A stretch of DNA of 64,000 bases, taken from positions 216,848-280,847 of the forward strand of contig JAGVVD010000019.1 of the NCBI GenBank assembly GCA_019135865.1, given 5' to 3'. This document shows, piece after piece, positions 8,021 to 16,748 of the stretch. The stretch comes from Elusimicrobiota bacterium. GTDB taxonomy: Bacteria > Elusimicrobiota > Elusimicrobia > Elusimicrobiales > UBA9959. The notes beneath the pieces were generated by a model, which was not told where the DNA came from, did no database searches, and was given only the letters and a program-made list of their open reading frames with translations. The position numbers and the translations under genes were made by a program. The stretch's first letter is position 1; each line of letters opens with the position of its first letter.

Positions 8021-8056
8021 ATAAAGAGAACGGGAACGCTGTTTTCAGCGTTCCCG
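8021..8056 (-). terminator. Terminator downstream of tRNA-Ser
   Basis: Perfect stem CGGGAACGCT/AGCGTTCCCG; on the minus strand it is followed by TTCTCTTTAT. It separates tRNA-Ser from repeat copy 2. Confidence 0.75.
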
Positions 8057-8076
8057 TATTTCCGCCTTTCATGATC

Positions 8077-8167
8077 TGGCGGAAGGGGAGGGATTCGAAC
8101 CCTCGAAGCCCTTTTGGAGCTTACAGACTTTCCAGGTCTGCGCCTTCAACCGCTCGGCCACCCTTCC
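8077..8167 (-). tRNA. tRNA-Ser (anticodon GGA), CCA encoded
   Basis: Class II cloverleaf with acceptor GGAAGGG/CCCTTCC, discriminator G, encoded CCA, anticodon stem CAGAC/GTCTG with loop CTGGAAA (GGA), a long variable arm and T-loop TTCGAAT. The trailer holds GGCGGAA, which could pair with the acceptor 3' strand TTCCGCC. Confidence 0.95.
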
Positions 8168-8371
8168 ATTTTTCGGGCCCTCCCTTCGGTCGGGTCATCC
8201 TCGCTCCGAAAGGAATACTCCGCTCGGCCCTTCTACAAGGGGAGCTAAGCTCCCCGTTTCATCGTCGCTCGCTTATCCGGCCATGTGAGGCCGGAACCGC
8301 TCGCTGAACCCCTCTTATAAGGAACCCGCGCTCACTACGAAGGAACTCGCGCGGGCCTATATAGAGAAATC
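8168..8371. other. Spacer between tRNA-Tyr and tRNA-Ser with several hairpins
   Basis: No gene seen. It contains three clear inverted repeats: GGGGAGCTAAGCTCCCC near 8240, CCGGCCATGTGAGGCCGG near 8278 and CCCGCG...CGCGGG near 8325-8355. If the two tRNAs are one minus-strand transcript, these would be processing or structural elements. Confidence 0.4.
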
Positions 8372-8458
8372 TGGTGGTTGGGAGAGGATTCGAACCTCTG
8401 TAGGGCGTAGCCCGACGGTTTTACAGACCGTTGCTTTTGACCGCTCAGCCACCCAACC
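8372..8458 (-). tRNA. tRNA-Tyr (anticodon GTA), CCA encoded
   Basis: Acceptor GGTTGGG/CCCAACC, discriminator A plus CCA, anticodon stem ACGGT/ACCGT with loop CTGTAAA (GTA), class II variable arm, T-loop TTCGAAT. Confidence 0.95.
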
Positions 8459-8583
8459 TCTATGCGCCGGACGGCGGCGGCGAAGCGCCGTACCGCCCGA
8501 CTCGCGGACAATAGTATATCAAAATTTGAAAATTCCAAAAATAGTATAATTCAGGTCTGGTAGCGCCCCCGTTCGGAGGTCCC

Positions 8584-8811
8584 ATGTGTCTGGCTGTTCC
8601 AGGAAAAATACTCTCTAAGAACGACGCTTCCGCCGAGGTGGATTTCGGCGGCACCCGCCGCCGGGTCGCGCTCGACCTGGTCCCGGCCGCCGAAAAGGGC
8701 GATTATGTCCTGGTCCACGCCGGTTTCGCCATACAGGTCCTCGATCCCGGAGAGGCGAAGAAGACCCTCGACGTTTTCCAGGAACTTTATGAAAAAGGCT
8801 TCGAACCTTAA
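8584..8811 (+). CDS. hypC: Hydrogenase maturation chaperone HypC
   Basis: 75 residues. The essential N-terminal MCLAVPGKI motif with Cys2 is intact, followed by the OB-fold body with LVPAAEKGDYVLVHAGFAIQVLD. HypC with HypD carries the iron during assembly of Fe(CN)2CO for NiFe hydrogenases. It has a good GGAGG ribosome-binding site at 8575-8579 and a TATAAT at 8545-8550. It is the first gene of the hyp operon; the hypD start overlaps its last 23 bases. Confidence 0.97.
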   Translation: MCLAVPGKILSKNDASAEVDFGGTRRRVALDLVPAAEKGDYVLVHAGFAIQVLDPGEAKKTLDVFQELYEKGFEP

Positions 8812-9925
8812 ACTTCCCGCCGACACGGCGCCGCTTTTCCGCGACAGGGAACTGGCCGCCCGCATGGTCTCGGCCATCGGCGAAAAGGCCGCGCGCCTGG
8901 CCGCGTCCGGCCGCCGCCGCGCCAACTTCATGGAGGTCTGCGGCACGCATACCATGTCCATCGCCGCGGCCGGCCTGCGCCGCCTGCTCCCGGCCCCGGT
9001 CAAGATGCTCTCGGGCCCCGGCTGCCCCGTCTGCGTGACTTCCCAGGGCGACATCGACCGGCTCATAGAACTGGCCCTCGTCAAAGGCGTGACCGTCGCC
9101 ACTTTCGGCGACATGCTGAAGGTCAAGGGCAGCAAGGGACTGGACCTGCAGGCCGCCCGCGAGAAAGGCGCCGACGTGCGCGTGGTGTACTCTCCCCTCG
9201 ACGCGCTGGATATCGCCGGCGCGGGATCCTCCCGCAAGGTCGTCTTCATCGGCGTCGGCTTCGAGACCACCGCCCCGGTCATAGGCGGCGTGCTGGCGCG
9301 CGCCAGGGCCGCCGGCCTTAAGAACTTCTTCGTCGCGCCGCTCTTCAAACTGGTCCCTCCCGCCCTGGAAGCCCTTCTTTCGTCGGGCGAGGGGGAAGTG
9401 GACGGCTTCATCATGCCGGGCCATGTCAGCGCGATAATAGGTCCCGAACCCTACCGTTTCGTGGCCGAAAAATACAAGGTCCCCTGCGTCATAGCCGGCT
9501 TCGAACCGCTCGACATCCTGCGCGGCGTGGACGCCCTGCTCGGCCAGATGCTCTCGGGCCGGCCGGAGGTCGATACCGAGTACAGCCGCGTGGTGAAAGC
9601 GGGCGGGAATCCCGCCGCCCTGAAGCTTATGTCCGAGGTCTTCGCCCCGGCCGACGCCTCCTGGCGCGCCATCGGTAAGATCCCCGGCTCGGGCCTGGCC
9701 CTCTCGCCCGCCTACCGGAAGTTCGACGCTTTCGCGGAGTTCGGGGTTAAAGAGCGCGAGGCGCCGGAACCGAAAGGGTGCCTCTGCGGACTTATCCTGA
9801 CCGGCAAGGCCTCTCCGCCGGACTGCCGCCTCTTCGGCAAGGCCTGCACCCCCTCGTCGGCCGTGGGGCCCTGCATGGTCTCTTCCGAAGGCGCCTGCGC
9901 CGCCTGGTTCAAATACGGCGGCTGA
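8789..9925 (+). CDS. hypD: Hydrogenase maturation iron-sulfur protein HypD
   Basis: 378 residues from the ATG at 8789 (MKKASNLKLP); the longer frame upstream lies inside hypC. Family motifs: MEVCGTHTMSI, GPGCPVCVTSQGDID, GFETTAPV, MPGHVSAIIG and the C-terminal Cys set (GCLCGLILTGKASPPDC, FGKACTPSSAVGPCMVSSEGACAAWF). HypD holds a 4Fe-4S cluster and is the scaffold where HypC, HypE and iron meet. The stop overlaps the next start (TGATGATG). Confidence 0.97.
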   Translation: MKKASNLKLPADTAPLFRDRELAARMVSAIGEKAARLAASGRRRANFMEVCGTHTMSIAAAGLRRLLPAPVKMLSGPGCPVCVTSQGDIDRLIELALVKGVTVATFGDMLKVKGSKGLDLQAAREKGADVRVVYSPLDALDIAGAGSSRKVVFIGVGFETTAPVIGGVLARARAAGLKNFFVAPLFKLVPPALEALLSSGEGEVDGFIMPGHVSAIIGPEPYRFVAEKYKVPCVIAGFEPLDILRGVDALLGQMLSGRPEVDTEYSRVVKAGGNPAALKLMSEVFAPADASWRAIGKIPGSGLALSPAYRKFDAFAEFGVKEREAPEPKGCLCGLILTGKASPPDCRLFGKACTPSSAVGPCMVSSEGACAAWFKYGG

Positions 9926-10839
9926 TGATGACCATAGAGACGCTCAAGCTCTTCCGCGACCTGGCCGACACCGGCAGTTTCTCGCGCGCCGCCGAGCTCA
10001 ACGGCGTCACCCAGTCGGCGGTCAGCCAGCAGCTCAAGAAACTCGAGCGCACCTTCCGCTGTCCGCTGGTCAACCGCGGCCGCGACGGCGTCACGCTCAC
10101 CGACGAGGGGACTTCCCTTTACGAGGCGGCCAAAAAGATCTCGGCCCTCTACTCCTCCGTCCTCTCCTCCATCGTCAGGTCGCAGCCGGGCAAGTCCGCC
10201 GGTTCGGTCCGCATTTCCGCCATCTACAGCACGGGCCTTTACCTCCTCCAGGGCTACATAAGCCGGTTCATGTCGGCCCGCCCGGAGATAAAGGTCAGCG
10301 TCGAGTACCGTCAGTCGGAACAGGTGGCCGCCGACGTGCAGGCCGGCCGCGCCGATTTCGGTTTCCTGGCCTGCGCCCCCAAAAAACAGGGGGACATTTC
10401 CTACCTGCCGGTCTGCGCCGAGGAGATGATGCTGGCGGCCCCGGAGAATTCCCCCGCGGCGCGCGCCGACGAGATAGGCCGCGAGGCCCTGGGCTCCATG
10501 GACTTCGTGCTCTTCGACAAGGCCTACCCGTCGAGAAAGTTCATAGACGATTTCTTCGGGAGAGAAGGGCTGGCGCTCAGGGTGAAGATGGAGCTCGATG
10601 ACATCGAGACCATAAAGACCGCGGTGCGCTCGGGCGTGGGCGCCTCGATCCTGCCCGTCTCCGCTTTCGGCGGGGGGGATTCGCGCGGCATAAAGGCCGT
10701 CAGGTTCCGCGACCTCGACCTGCGCCGCACCGTCTACCTGCTCCGCTCCCGCACGCGCAAGCTCAGCCCGGCCGCGCGGCATTTTCTCGACACCGTCTTC
10801 GAAAAAGGAAAGTCCATATGCCCGGAAAGAGCGGCCTGA
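9925..10839 (+). CDS. LysR-family transcriptional regulator embedded in the hyp operon
   Basis: About 304 residues from ATG 9925 (or 9928). N-terminal winged helix with the LysR signature (LKLFRDLADTGSFSRAAELNGVTQSAVSQQLKKLE, residues about 6-40) and a periplasmic-binding-like effector domain (about 90-300). The upstream extension of the frame lies inside hypD and is not real. It overlaps hypD by one base and hypE by 22 bases, so it can hardly be transcribed apart from them. The ligand is unknown; control of hyp or hydrogenase genes, or autoregulation, is inferred from position. Confidence 0.9.
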   Translation: MMTIETLKLFRDLADTGSFSRAAELNGVTQSAVSQQLKKLERTFRCPLVNRGRDGVTLTDEGTSLYEAAKKISALYSSVLSSIVRSQPGKSAGSVRISAIYSTGLYLLQGYISRFMSARPEIKVSVEYRQSEQVAADVQAGRADFGFLACAPKKQGDISYLPVCAEEMMLAAPENSPAARADEIGREALGSMDFVLFDKAYPSRKFIDDFFGREGLALRVKMELDDIETIKTAVRSGVGASILPVSAFGGGDSRGIKAVRFRDLDLRRTVYLLRSRTRKLSPAARHFLDTVFEKGKSICPERAA

Positions 10840-11840
10840 AAGTCCCCGGCAGGATAACGCTGGCTTACGGCAGCGGCGGCCGCCTTACCCACGAACTGGT
10901 CTCGGGCCTTTTCGCCCGCGCCTTCGCCAACAAGGCCCTGGCCGAGCTCGCCGACTCGGCCGTCATAAAGGCCGGCCGCGAGCGCCTGGCCTTCACCACC
11001 GACGGCTACGTGGTCAGCCCGCTCTTCTTCCCCGGCGGCGATATCGGCAAACTGGCCGTCTGCGGCACCGTCAACGACCTGGCCGTCAAGGGCGCCCGCC
11101 CGCTGGCCCTTTCGGCCTCGTTCATAATCGAAGAGGGCTTCGACGGGGAACTGCTCAAAAAAGCCGTCCTCTCCATGAAAGCGGCGGCCGCCGAGGCCGG
11201 CGTCGATATAGTCACCGGCGACACGAAGGTGGTCGACAAGGGCAAGGCCGACGGGCTTTTCATCTCCACGGCGGGCGTGGGCCTCATCCCCGCCGGCAGG
11301 GACCTCTCCTTCGGGGCGCTGCGGCCCGGCGACGAACTTCTCGTCAGCGGTCCGTTGGGCGATCACGGCGTGGCGGTCATGAACGCGCGCAACAACCTGG
11401 GGCTGAGCGGCCTCAGGAGCGACTGCGCCCCGCTGAACGGCCTGACGGAGAAAGCCTTGTCCGCCGGCGCCGTGCGCGCCATGCGCGACCTCACCCGCGG
11501 CGGCCTGGCCACCGCGCTCAACGAGGCGGCGGCCGCTTCCGGCCTGTCGATAGAGCTCGACGAGGAAAAAGTGCCGGTCTCGCCGGTCACGGCCAACGCC
11601 TGCGCCCTGCTGGGCCTGGACCCCCTCTATTCAGCCAACGAGGGCAGGATGATGCTGTTCTGCCCGCCCTCTTCTTCCGCTAAAGTCCTGCGCGCCCTGC
11701 GCTCCCACCGCTACGGCCGCGGCGCCGTCATAGCCGGGCGCGTCCTGGGAAAGGGCGGCGACGTCACGCTGCGCACCGCCGTGGGCGGTTCGCGCCTGCT
11801 GCGCATGCTGGAAGGCGAGCAGCTCCCCCGCATCTGCTGA
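10818..11840 (+). CDS. hypE: Carbamoyl dehydratase HypE
   Basis: 340 residues. AIR-synthase-type fold: ITLAYGSGGRLTHELV at the start, FTTDGYVVSPLFFPGGDIGKLAVCGTVNDLAVKGA, then GDTKVV and GPLGDHGVAVM. It ends in PRIC; the C-terminal Cys receives carbamoyl from HypF and is dehydrated to thiocyanate, so the enzyme looks active. It overlaps the lysR gene and is overlapped by the next ATG. Confidence 0.97.
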   Translation: MPGKSGLKVPGRITLAYGSGGRLTHELVSGLFARAFANKALAELADSAVIKAGRERLAFTTDGYVVSPLFFPGGDIGKLAVCGTVNDLAVKGARPLALSASFIIEEGFDGELLKKAVLSMKAAAAEAGVDIVTGDTKVVDKGKADGLFISTAGVGLIPAGRDLSFGALRPGDELLVSGPLGDHGVAVMNARNNLGLSGLRSDCAPLNGLTEKALSAGAVRAMRDLTRGGLATALNEAAAASGLSIELDEEKVPVSPVTANACALLGLDPLYSANEGRMMLFCPPSSSAKVLRALRSHRYGRGAVIAGRVLGKGGDVTLRTAVGGSRLLRMLEGEQLPRIC

Positions 11841-12655
11841 TGAAAAAAACCTCCTATTGGGCCATCGCCCTGCTGGTCACCCTTTTCTTCGCCGTCTTCC
11901 AGCGGGCGACGGGCCCGACCTACCCGGTGAAGGGAAAGAACCTGGAGTTCGGCGGGGCGCTCGTCTCCTCCTACCGCCTGCCGCGCAGCTGCACCACCGG
12001 CGGGGACGATTGCCTTATAAAGGTCGTGAGCGAAAACCCGGTGGAGGTCGGCCTGGCCTGGCGGCGCCTGGGCGCGAACGAACCCTTCTCGGGGACGGAG
12101 ATCGCTTCCGACGGGCCCCTGTATTCGGCGCGCCTGCCCGACCAGCCGCCCGCCGGCAAGCTGGAGTATTATGTCACGCTGCGGAGCGGCGGAGAGAGCA
12201 TGACGCTGGGGCCGGAGCGGGTGGTTACCCGCTTCAAGGGCGCGGTGCCCGGCCGGATACTTATACCCCATGTCCTGCTGATGTTCCTCTTCATGGTCTT
12301 CTCCGTTCGCATAGCCATAACACTCTTCACCCGCGACCTGGTGGTGAAGCACGCCGTGGCCTGGAACGCCGCTTTTCTTCTGCTGGGCGGCTTCGTCTTC
12401 GGCCCGCTGACCCAGTACCACGCCTTCGGCCATTACTGGACCGGCTGGCCTTTCGGCGGCGACCTCACCGACAATAAGACCCTCGTCATGCTCATATTCT
12501 GGCTGGCCGCACTGTGGGCTTCCTTCAGGGCGAAGAACCCGCGCCCCTGGGTCATCGCCGCTTTTATCGTCACCCTCCTCGTCTATTTCATCCCGCACAG
12601 CATGTACGGCAGCCAGCTAGACTACTCCACCGGCCGGGTAGTCACCGGCCGCTAG
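11840..12655 (+). CDS. Uncharacterised membrane protein in the hyp operon
   Basis: 271 residues. One N-terminal membrane anchor or signal (about 7-22), an extracytoplasmic domain of about 110 residues with a CTTGGDDC pair and an Ig-like look (EYYVTLRSGGESMTLGPE), then four membrane helices (about 140-160, 170-190, 210-225, 232-250). His residues lie in and near the helices (YHAFGHYW). Its ATG overlaps the hypE stop, so it is part of the operon. I do not recognise the family; a link to nickel, hydrogenase or redox chemistry is inference only. Confidence 0.6.
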   Translation: MKKTSYWAIALLVTLFFAVFQRATGPTYPVKGKNLEFGGALVSSYRLPRSCTTGGDDCLIKVVSENPVEVGLAWRRLGANEPFSGTEIASDGPLYSARLPDQPPAGKLEYYVTLRSGGESMTLGPERVVTRFKGAVPGRILIPHVLLMFLFMVFSVRIAITLFTRDLVVKHAVAWNAAFLLLGGFVFGPLTQYHAFGHYWTGWPFGGDLTDNKTLVMLIFWLAALWASFRAKNPRPWVIAAFIVTLLVYFIPHSMYGSQLDYSTGRVVTGR

Positions 12656-12808
12656 CGGTCGTCATGAGGAGACAAACGGGATGGCGGGGGCCTCACCTAA
12701 GAAAAACCGTCCGAAGGCCCGAGCTTACGGAGTATGCGCCGCAGCTGACGGTGCTTTGCTCCTCGCGGAGCGGAGGCGCATACGAGCGCGAGGGCCGAGG
12801 TCGCTGAC
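12656..12808 (+). other. Leader region of hypF with nested inverted repeats
   Basis: No gene. GTATGCGCC at 12732-12740 pairs with GGCGCATAC at 12775-12783, and inside it GCTCC-TCGC-GGAGC (12758-12771) forms a second stem. It separates the membrane protein gene from hypF and could be a structured leader or a dispersed repeat. Confidence 0.45.
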
Positions 12809-15091
12809 ATCAGGAAGAAAATAATCGTAAAAGGCGTGGTGCAGGGCGTCGGCTTCAGGCCGAACGTCTACAAGCTCGCCCTCGAGCACAAGGTCTCCGG
12901 CTGGGTCCGCAACGACCTCGGCGGCGTCACCATAGAAGCCCAGGGCCCCGCCTCCGCCTTAGAGGTCTTCATCTCCGGCATAAAACACAAATCGCCGCCG
13001 CAGTCCCGCGTCGATTCCCTGACGGTCTCGTCCCTTAAACCCGGCCCGGGCGGCCCTTTCACCATCAAGGAAAGCGCCGCCGCCGGCCCCTCCTCGGCCA
13101 TGATTCCGGCCGACCTGGGCCTCTGCGCCGACTGTCGCCGCGAAATGCACGACCCGCGCGACCGGCGCCATCTCTACCCCTTCACCAACTGCACCAACTG
13201 CGGCCCCCGCTTCACAATAGTGAAGACGCTGCCCTATGACAGGCCCAAGACCACTATGGCGCCCTTTAAGATGTGCCCGGCCTGCTCCAGAGAGTATCAC
13301 GATCCGCTCGACCGCCGCTTCCACGCCCAACCCAACGCCTGCCCCGTCTGCGGGCCCCGTGTCTATTGCTTCGCGCGGGGCAGGCGCGTCGAGGGGGCGA
13401 AGGCCCTGTCGCTGGCCGCCGCCGCCCTGAAAAAGGGGGAGATCGCCGCTCTCAAGAGCCTCGGCGGCTTCCACCTGGCCTGCGACGTTTCCGCCGCCAT
13501 GCCCGTGGCGCGGCTGCGCGCGGCCAAGAGGCGCCCGCATAAGCCGCTGGCCATCATGGCCCCGTCCCTGGCCTGGGCGCTGCGCCATTTCGATATTTCG
13601 TCCCGCGAGCGTGAGCTGCTCGCTTCCCCGCCGGCGCCGATAGTGACCCTGCGCAAGCTGCGTCCGGCTTCGTTCGGCGCCGCCGCGCCCCGCCTCTCCT
13701 CCGTCGGCGTCATGCTGCCCTATACGCCGCTGCACGAGGCCCTTTTCGCCGCCCTGGCCGCCCGCGGCTTCGCCGGGCCGCTGGTCATGACCTCCGGCAA
13801 CAGGCGCGACGAGCCCATTTCGAAGGACGACGCGGAAGCTGAAAAGGCCCTGGCGGGCATAGCCGGCTTCTTCCTATTCCACGACCGCCCCATACACAAC
13901 CGCATCGACGACAGCGTGACCTTCGTCGGCGCCGGGGAGCCGCGCTATATAAGGATGGCGCGCGGCGCCGTGCCGTTCGCGGTCAGGCTTCCTCTCAGGC
14001 CGAAAGCCCCGCTCTATTGCGCCGGGTCCGATCTCAAGAGTTCGTTCTGCCTGACGCGCGGGGACGAGGCGTATCTTTCGCAGTACATAGGCGACCTTGA
14101 GGAAGCGGGGAACCGGGATTTCCACCTGGAGACTTACCGCAAGATGACGGCGCTGCTGGGCGTGAAGCCCCGCGCCGCCGTCGCCGATCTCCATCCGGAT
14201 TATTTTTCCTCCGCCCTGCCGGCCAAGCTGGGCCTGAAGGCGGACCGCTGCCAGCATCACCTGGCCCATCTCCTGTCCGTCGCGGCCGAGAACGGCCTCA
14301 AGCCCCCGTTCTGCGGCGCGGCTTTCGACGGCACCGGCTACGGTTCCGACGGCGCCATCTGGGGAGGGGAATTCCTGTCGGTGACCGGCAGGTCCTGGCG
14401 CCGCGAAGGACGCCTGCGCCCTTTCCGGCTGCCCGGCGGCGACGCCGCCGCGCTGGAGCCCTGGCGGCCGCTGATTTCGATGGCCGCCGAATGCGGCCCG
14501 GCGGCGTTGGCGAAAGCCTTCAGGTTGGCGCCGTCCGCTTCAGCCGTCTCCACGGTCCTGAAGATGGGGCAGGCGGGGGTCAACTCGCCGCTCTCCTCTT
14601 CGATGGGCCGCCTCTTCGACGCCGTCGCCTGCGCCGCCGGCCTCGGGACCTCTTCCACCTACGAGGCGCAGGGGCCGATGGAGCTCGAAAGCCTCTGCGG
14701 CGACCGTCCCGGCTCCGGTTATAAGTTCGGCGTGGCCGGCAAAGCCGGCAGCATGGAGCTGGACTGGCGCCCGGTCCTGGCCTCCGCGCTGGCCGAAAAG
14801 GGCCGCGGTCGCGCCAGGGCGGCGGCCATAGCGGGGAAGTTCCACCTCGGCCTGGCCGAAGCCGCGGCGGACATACTGGCGGCCATGGCGCGCCGGCTCG
14901 GCGTTAAAGAGGTGATACTCTGCGGCGGCGTCTTCCAGAACCGCGTCCTGCTGGAATGGACCTCGGAACTGCTCGCCGCCCGAGGCCTGCGCCCGCTGGC
15001 CAACCGCTTCTCCCCCGTGAACGACGGCTGCATAGCCCTCGGCCAGGCCTATTTCGCCGCCGCCGGGCTGCCGACCCTCCCTTCCAAATAA
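12809..15091 (+). CDS. hypF: Carbamoyltransferase HypF (start uncertain)
   Basis: About 760 residues. Domains: acylphosphatase-like (VKGVVQGVGFRPNVYKLA), two zinc fingers (CADCRREM..CTNCG and CPACSREY..CPVCG), a YrdC-like domain (about 190-370) and the Kae1-like carbamoyltransferase (CQHHLAHLLSVAAENG, AFDGTGYGSDG, CGGVFQNRVLL). It makes the carbamoyl group used for cyanide. The first ATG/GTG/TTG in frame is GTG 12836, but that would remove the first beta strand (RKKIIVKG), which is clearly coded just upstream. There is no ATG, GTG or TTG between the stop at 12746 and 12836; I place the start at ATC 12809, eight bases after GAGG. The conservative alternative is 12836. Confidence 0.9.
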   Translation: MRKKIIVKGVVQGVGFRPNVYKLALEHKVSGWVRNDLGGVTIEAQGPASALEVFISGIKHKSPPQSRVDSLTVSSLKPGPGGPFTIKESAAAGPSSAMIPADLGLCADCRREMHDPRDRRHLYPFTNCTNCGPRFTIVKTLPYDRPKTTMAPFKMCPACSREYHDPLDRRFHAQPNACPVCGPRVYCFARGRRVEGAKALSLAAAALKKGEIAALKSLGGFHLACDVSAAMPVARLRAAKRRPHKPLAIMAPSLAWALRHFDISSRERELLASPPAPIVTLRKLRPASFGAAAPRLSSVGVMLPYTPLHEALFAALAARGFAGPLVMTSGNRRDEPISKDDAEAEKALAGIAGFFLFHDRPIHNRIDDSVTFVGAGEPRYIRMARGAVPFAVRLPLRPKAPLYCAGSDLKSSFCLTRGDEAYLSQYIGDLEEAGNRDFHLETYRKMTALLGVKPRAAVADLHPDYFSSALPAKLGLKADRCQHHLAHLLSVAAENGLKPPFCGAAFDGTGYGSDGAIWGGEFLSVTGRSWRREGRLRPFRLPGGDAAALEPWRPLISMAAECGPAALAKAFRLAPSASAVSTVLKMGQAGVNSPLSSSMGRLFDAVACAAGLGTSSTYEAQGPMELESLCGDRPGSGYKFGVAGKAGSMELDWRPVLASALAEKGRGRARAAAIAGKFHLGLAEAAADILAAMARRLGVKEVILCGGVFQNRVLLEWTSELLAARGLRPLANRFSPVNDGCIALGQAYFAAAGLPTLPSK

Positions 15092-15123
15092 GAAAGCCGC
15101 CCGCCTTGCGGCGGACGGCTTTC
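15092..15123. terminator. Bidirectional terminator between hypF and the C11 protease
   Basis: Stem AAAGCCG-CCCGCC / GGCGGA-CGGCTTT with a TTGC loop, serving two convergent genes. Confidence 0.75.
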
Positions 15124-15140
15124 CGAAGATCGCCGTTAGA

Positions 15141-16544
15141 TCACTTGGCGGTCATCCACTGCATGAACTCGTCCCATTTGCCGTCGTTGGCCCAGGCGAG
15201 CTGGCCGTAGGTGGAGTCGAAGCTCCAGGTCGGCAGGTAGACGGCCAGGCCATAGGCTTTTTCGAACCGGGAGCCCGTGGTGGCGTTGTCTATAAGGACG
15301 CGGTCGTAGAGGTGGTTCATGACCTCGACGGTCTTGTACTGCAGCGCCTTGTTCTGCGTCTTCTCATGGACCAGTTCCATGAAGTGGGTCAGGTCCCTGG
15401 ACCCGGCGCCGCCGAAGCCGACGGCAGCCCCGCGGGCGGTTTTGAGCATTTCCTTGTCTTCCTGCATGGCGAGCTCCACCCACTGGTCGAGAAGCTGGCG
15501 GTAGCGGGCTATGCCGGAGGTCCTGACCGCCGACTGCGTGGTCGCGGTGCCCTTGGGCGAATAGAAGGCCTTGTAGCCCTGCACCGCGGCCGCGGCCATG
15601 ACCTCGGAGGTCAGGTTGGACTGGTTGGAGTGCACGCGCGAGAGGAACTCGTGGTAGCCCCAGCCGTCGCCGGGCTCGTTCTCCTCGGAACCCACGACGA
15701 TCCTGGCGGCGTCCTTGAGCTCGTAGACCACTTCCGCCATCTGCATCAGGCAGGCGTCGGAGGCGTAGATGTCCACGCCGCCCATCTCGCGGATGGCCTG
15801 GGCCAGCTCTACGGTGTTGATGTGGTTGCCGGTCTCGTCGTCGTAGGAGATGCCCTTCATGATCTCGGGCTGTATCCCTTTCATCTCCCAGCCGGAGCCG
15901 TGGTTCCAGCCGATGAGCATATAGCGCCTGGCGGGGTAGTTCTGCTTGACCCACTTGCCGAACTCGGCGAGCTGCCGCCAGTCGCCCATGTCCACGCTGC
16001 CCATGTCCTGGACGAGCTTGGAGCTGAGGGAGGAGTTGTCGCCGTCCTTGACTATCTCGTAGCGGCGCACGCCGGTCCAGTCGGTGCTGGCGTCCCTGGC
16101 CGCGTCCTTCATCATCATGGGGGGCATGTTCCAGTGCGGGTTAGGCCAGCCGGGATGCGGTACGATCGGACCAGGGGTGCTCCAGTCGTCGTAATAGCCG
16201 CCGCCGGGGTAATCCGGGTAGGAGGGAGCGGTGTACTTCATCCGCGCCGACTGCGTGATTATGTTCACGTTGGAGGTGGGCCCGAACTGCTCCATCTCGT
16301 TCATGTCCTGTATGACGTAGCTCGAGAGGTTGTTCTTGCCGTTTATGAAGACCATTATGGTCCAGTCCTTGACGGCCTTGGTCTCGGCGGCGGGGGCCTG
16401 TATCTCGGGCGTCGCTATTTCCGCGGCCTGCCCTATCACGTCCTTGAGGTCCGTGAGCGTGTCGAAGGACACGTTCTGGGCACGCGCGACGGAGGCGGCC
16501 AGCAGGAGCGCCGGCACTATCTTAATGAGATGCGTTTTCCTCAT
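15141..16544 (-). CDS. Secreted clostripain-family cysteine protease (C11)
   Basis: 467 residues, signal peptide 1-22 (LLLAASVARA). The C11 fold is visible: TIMVFINGKNNLSSYVIQDMNEME strand and helix, the catalytic His in GWNHGSGWEMKG (about residue 213) and catalytic Cys in YASDACLMQMAEVVYELKD (about residue 263), followed by the conserved VGSEENEPGDGWGY. Proteases of this type are usually calcium-dependent and Arg-specific and self-process; I cannot judge specificity. The gene stands alone, divergent from nikR across a 209-base gap. Confidence 0.9.
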   Translation of the reverse strand: MRKTHLIKIVPALLLAASVARAQNVSFDTLTDLKDVIGQAAEIATPEIQAPAAETKAVKDWTIMVFINGKNNLSSYVIQDMNEMEQFGPTSNVNIITQSARMKYTAPSYPDYPGGGYYDDWSTPGPIVPHPGWPNPHWNMPPMMMKDAARDASTDWTGVRRYEIVKDGDNSSLSSKLVQDMGSVDMGDWRQLAEFGKWVKQNYPARRYMLIGWNHGSGWEMKGIQPEIMKGISYDDETGNHINTVELAQAIREMGGVDIYASDACLMQMAEVVYELKDAARIVVGSEENEPGDGWGYHEFLSRVHSNQSNLTSEVMAAAAVQGYKAFYSPKGTATTQSAVRTSGIARYRQLLDQWVELAMQEDKEMLKTARGAAVGFGGAGSRDLTHFMELVHEKTQNKALQYKTVEVMNHLYDRVLIDNATTGSRFEKAYGLAVYLPTWSFDSTYGQLAWANDGKWDEFMQWMTAK

Positions 16545-16714
16545 CTTTTCTCCTATTGCGGCTGTGTTTGACTACGGCTACTATGATACAAATCAATATT
16601 TACATCCCTATGGGCTATAAGGGTAAGCCGCCGGACGGCAAAGGACCCAGGGCTTTACGGGACTTTGGCTCCATGACCGGCGTCAACCGGTAGGCGCCGC
16701 GGGGACCGGAGCGC

Positions 16715-16748
16715 TTGACCCTCGGGCGGTTAAGTGTTACAATTTAAC
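16715..16748 (+). promoter_or_regulatory. nikR promoter with overlapping inverted repeat
   Basis: TTGACC at 16715-16720, 17 bases, TACAAT at 16738-16743. GTTAA at 16729-16733 mirrors TTAAC at 16744-16748 across the -10 box, a plausible operator. The predicted transcript starts within a few bases of the ATG at 16754, so the message may be leaderless. Confidence 0.6.
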
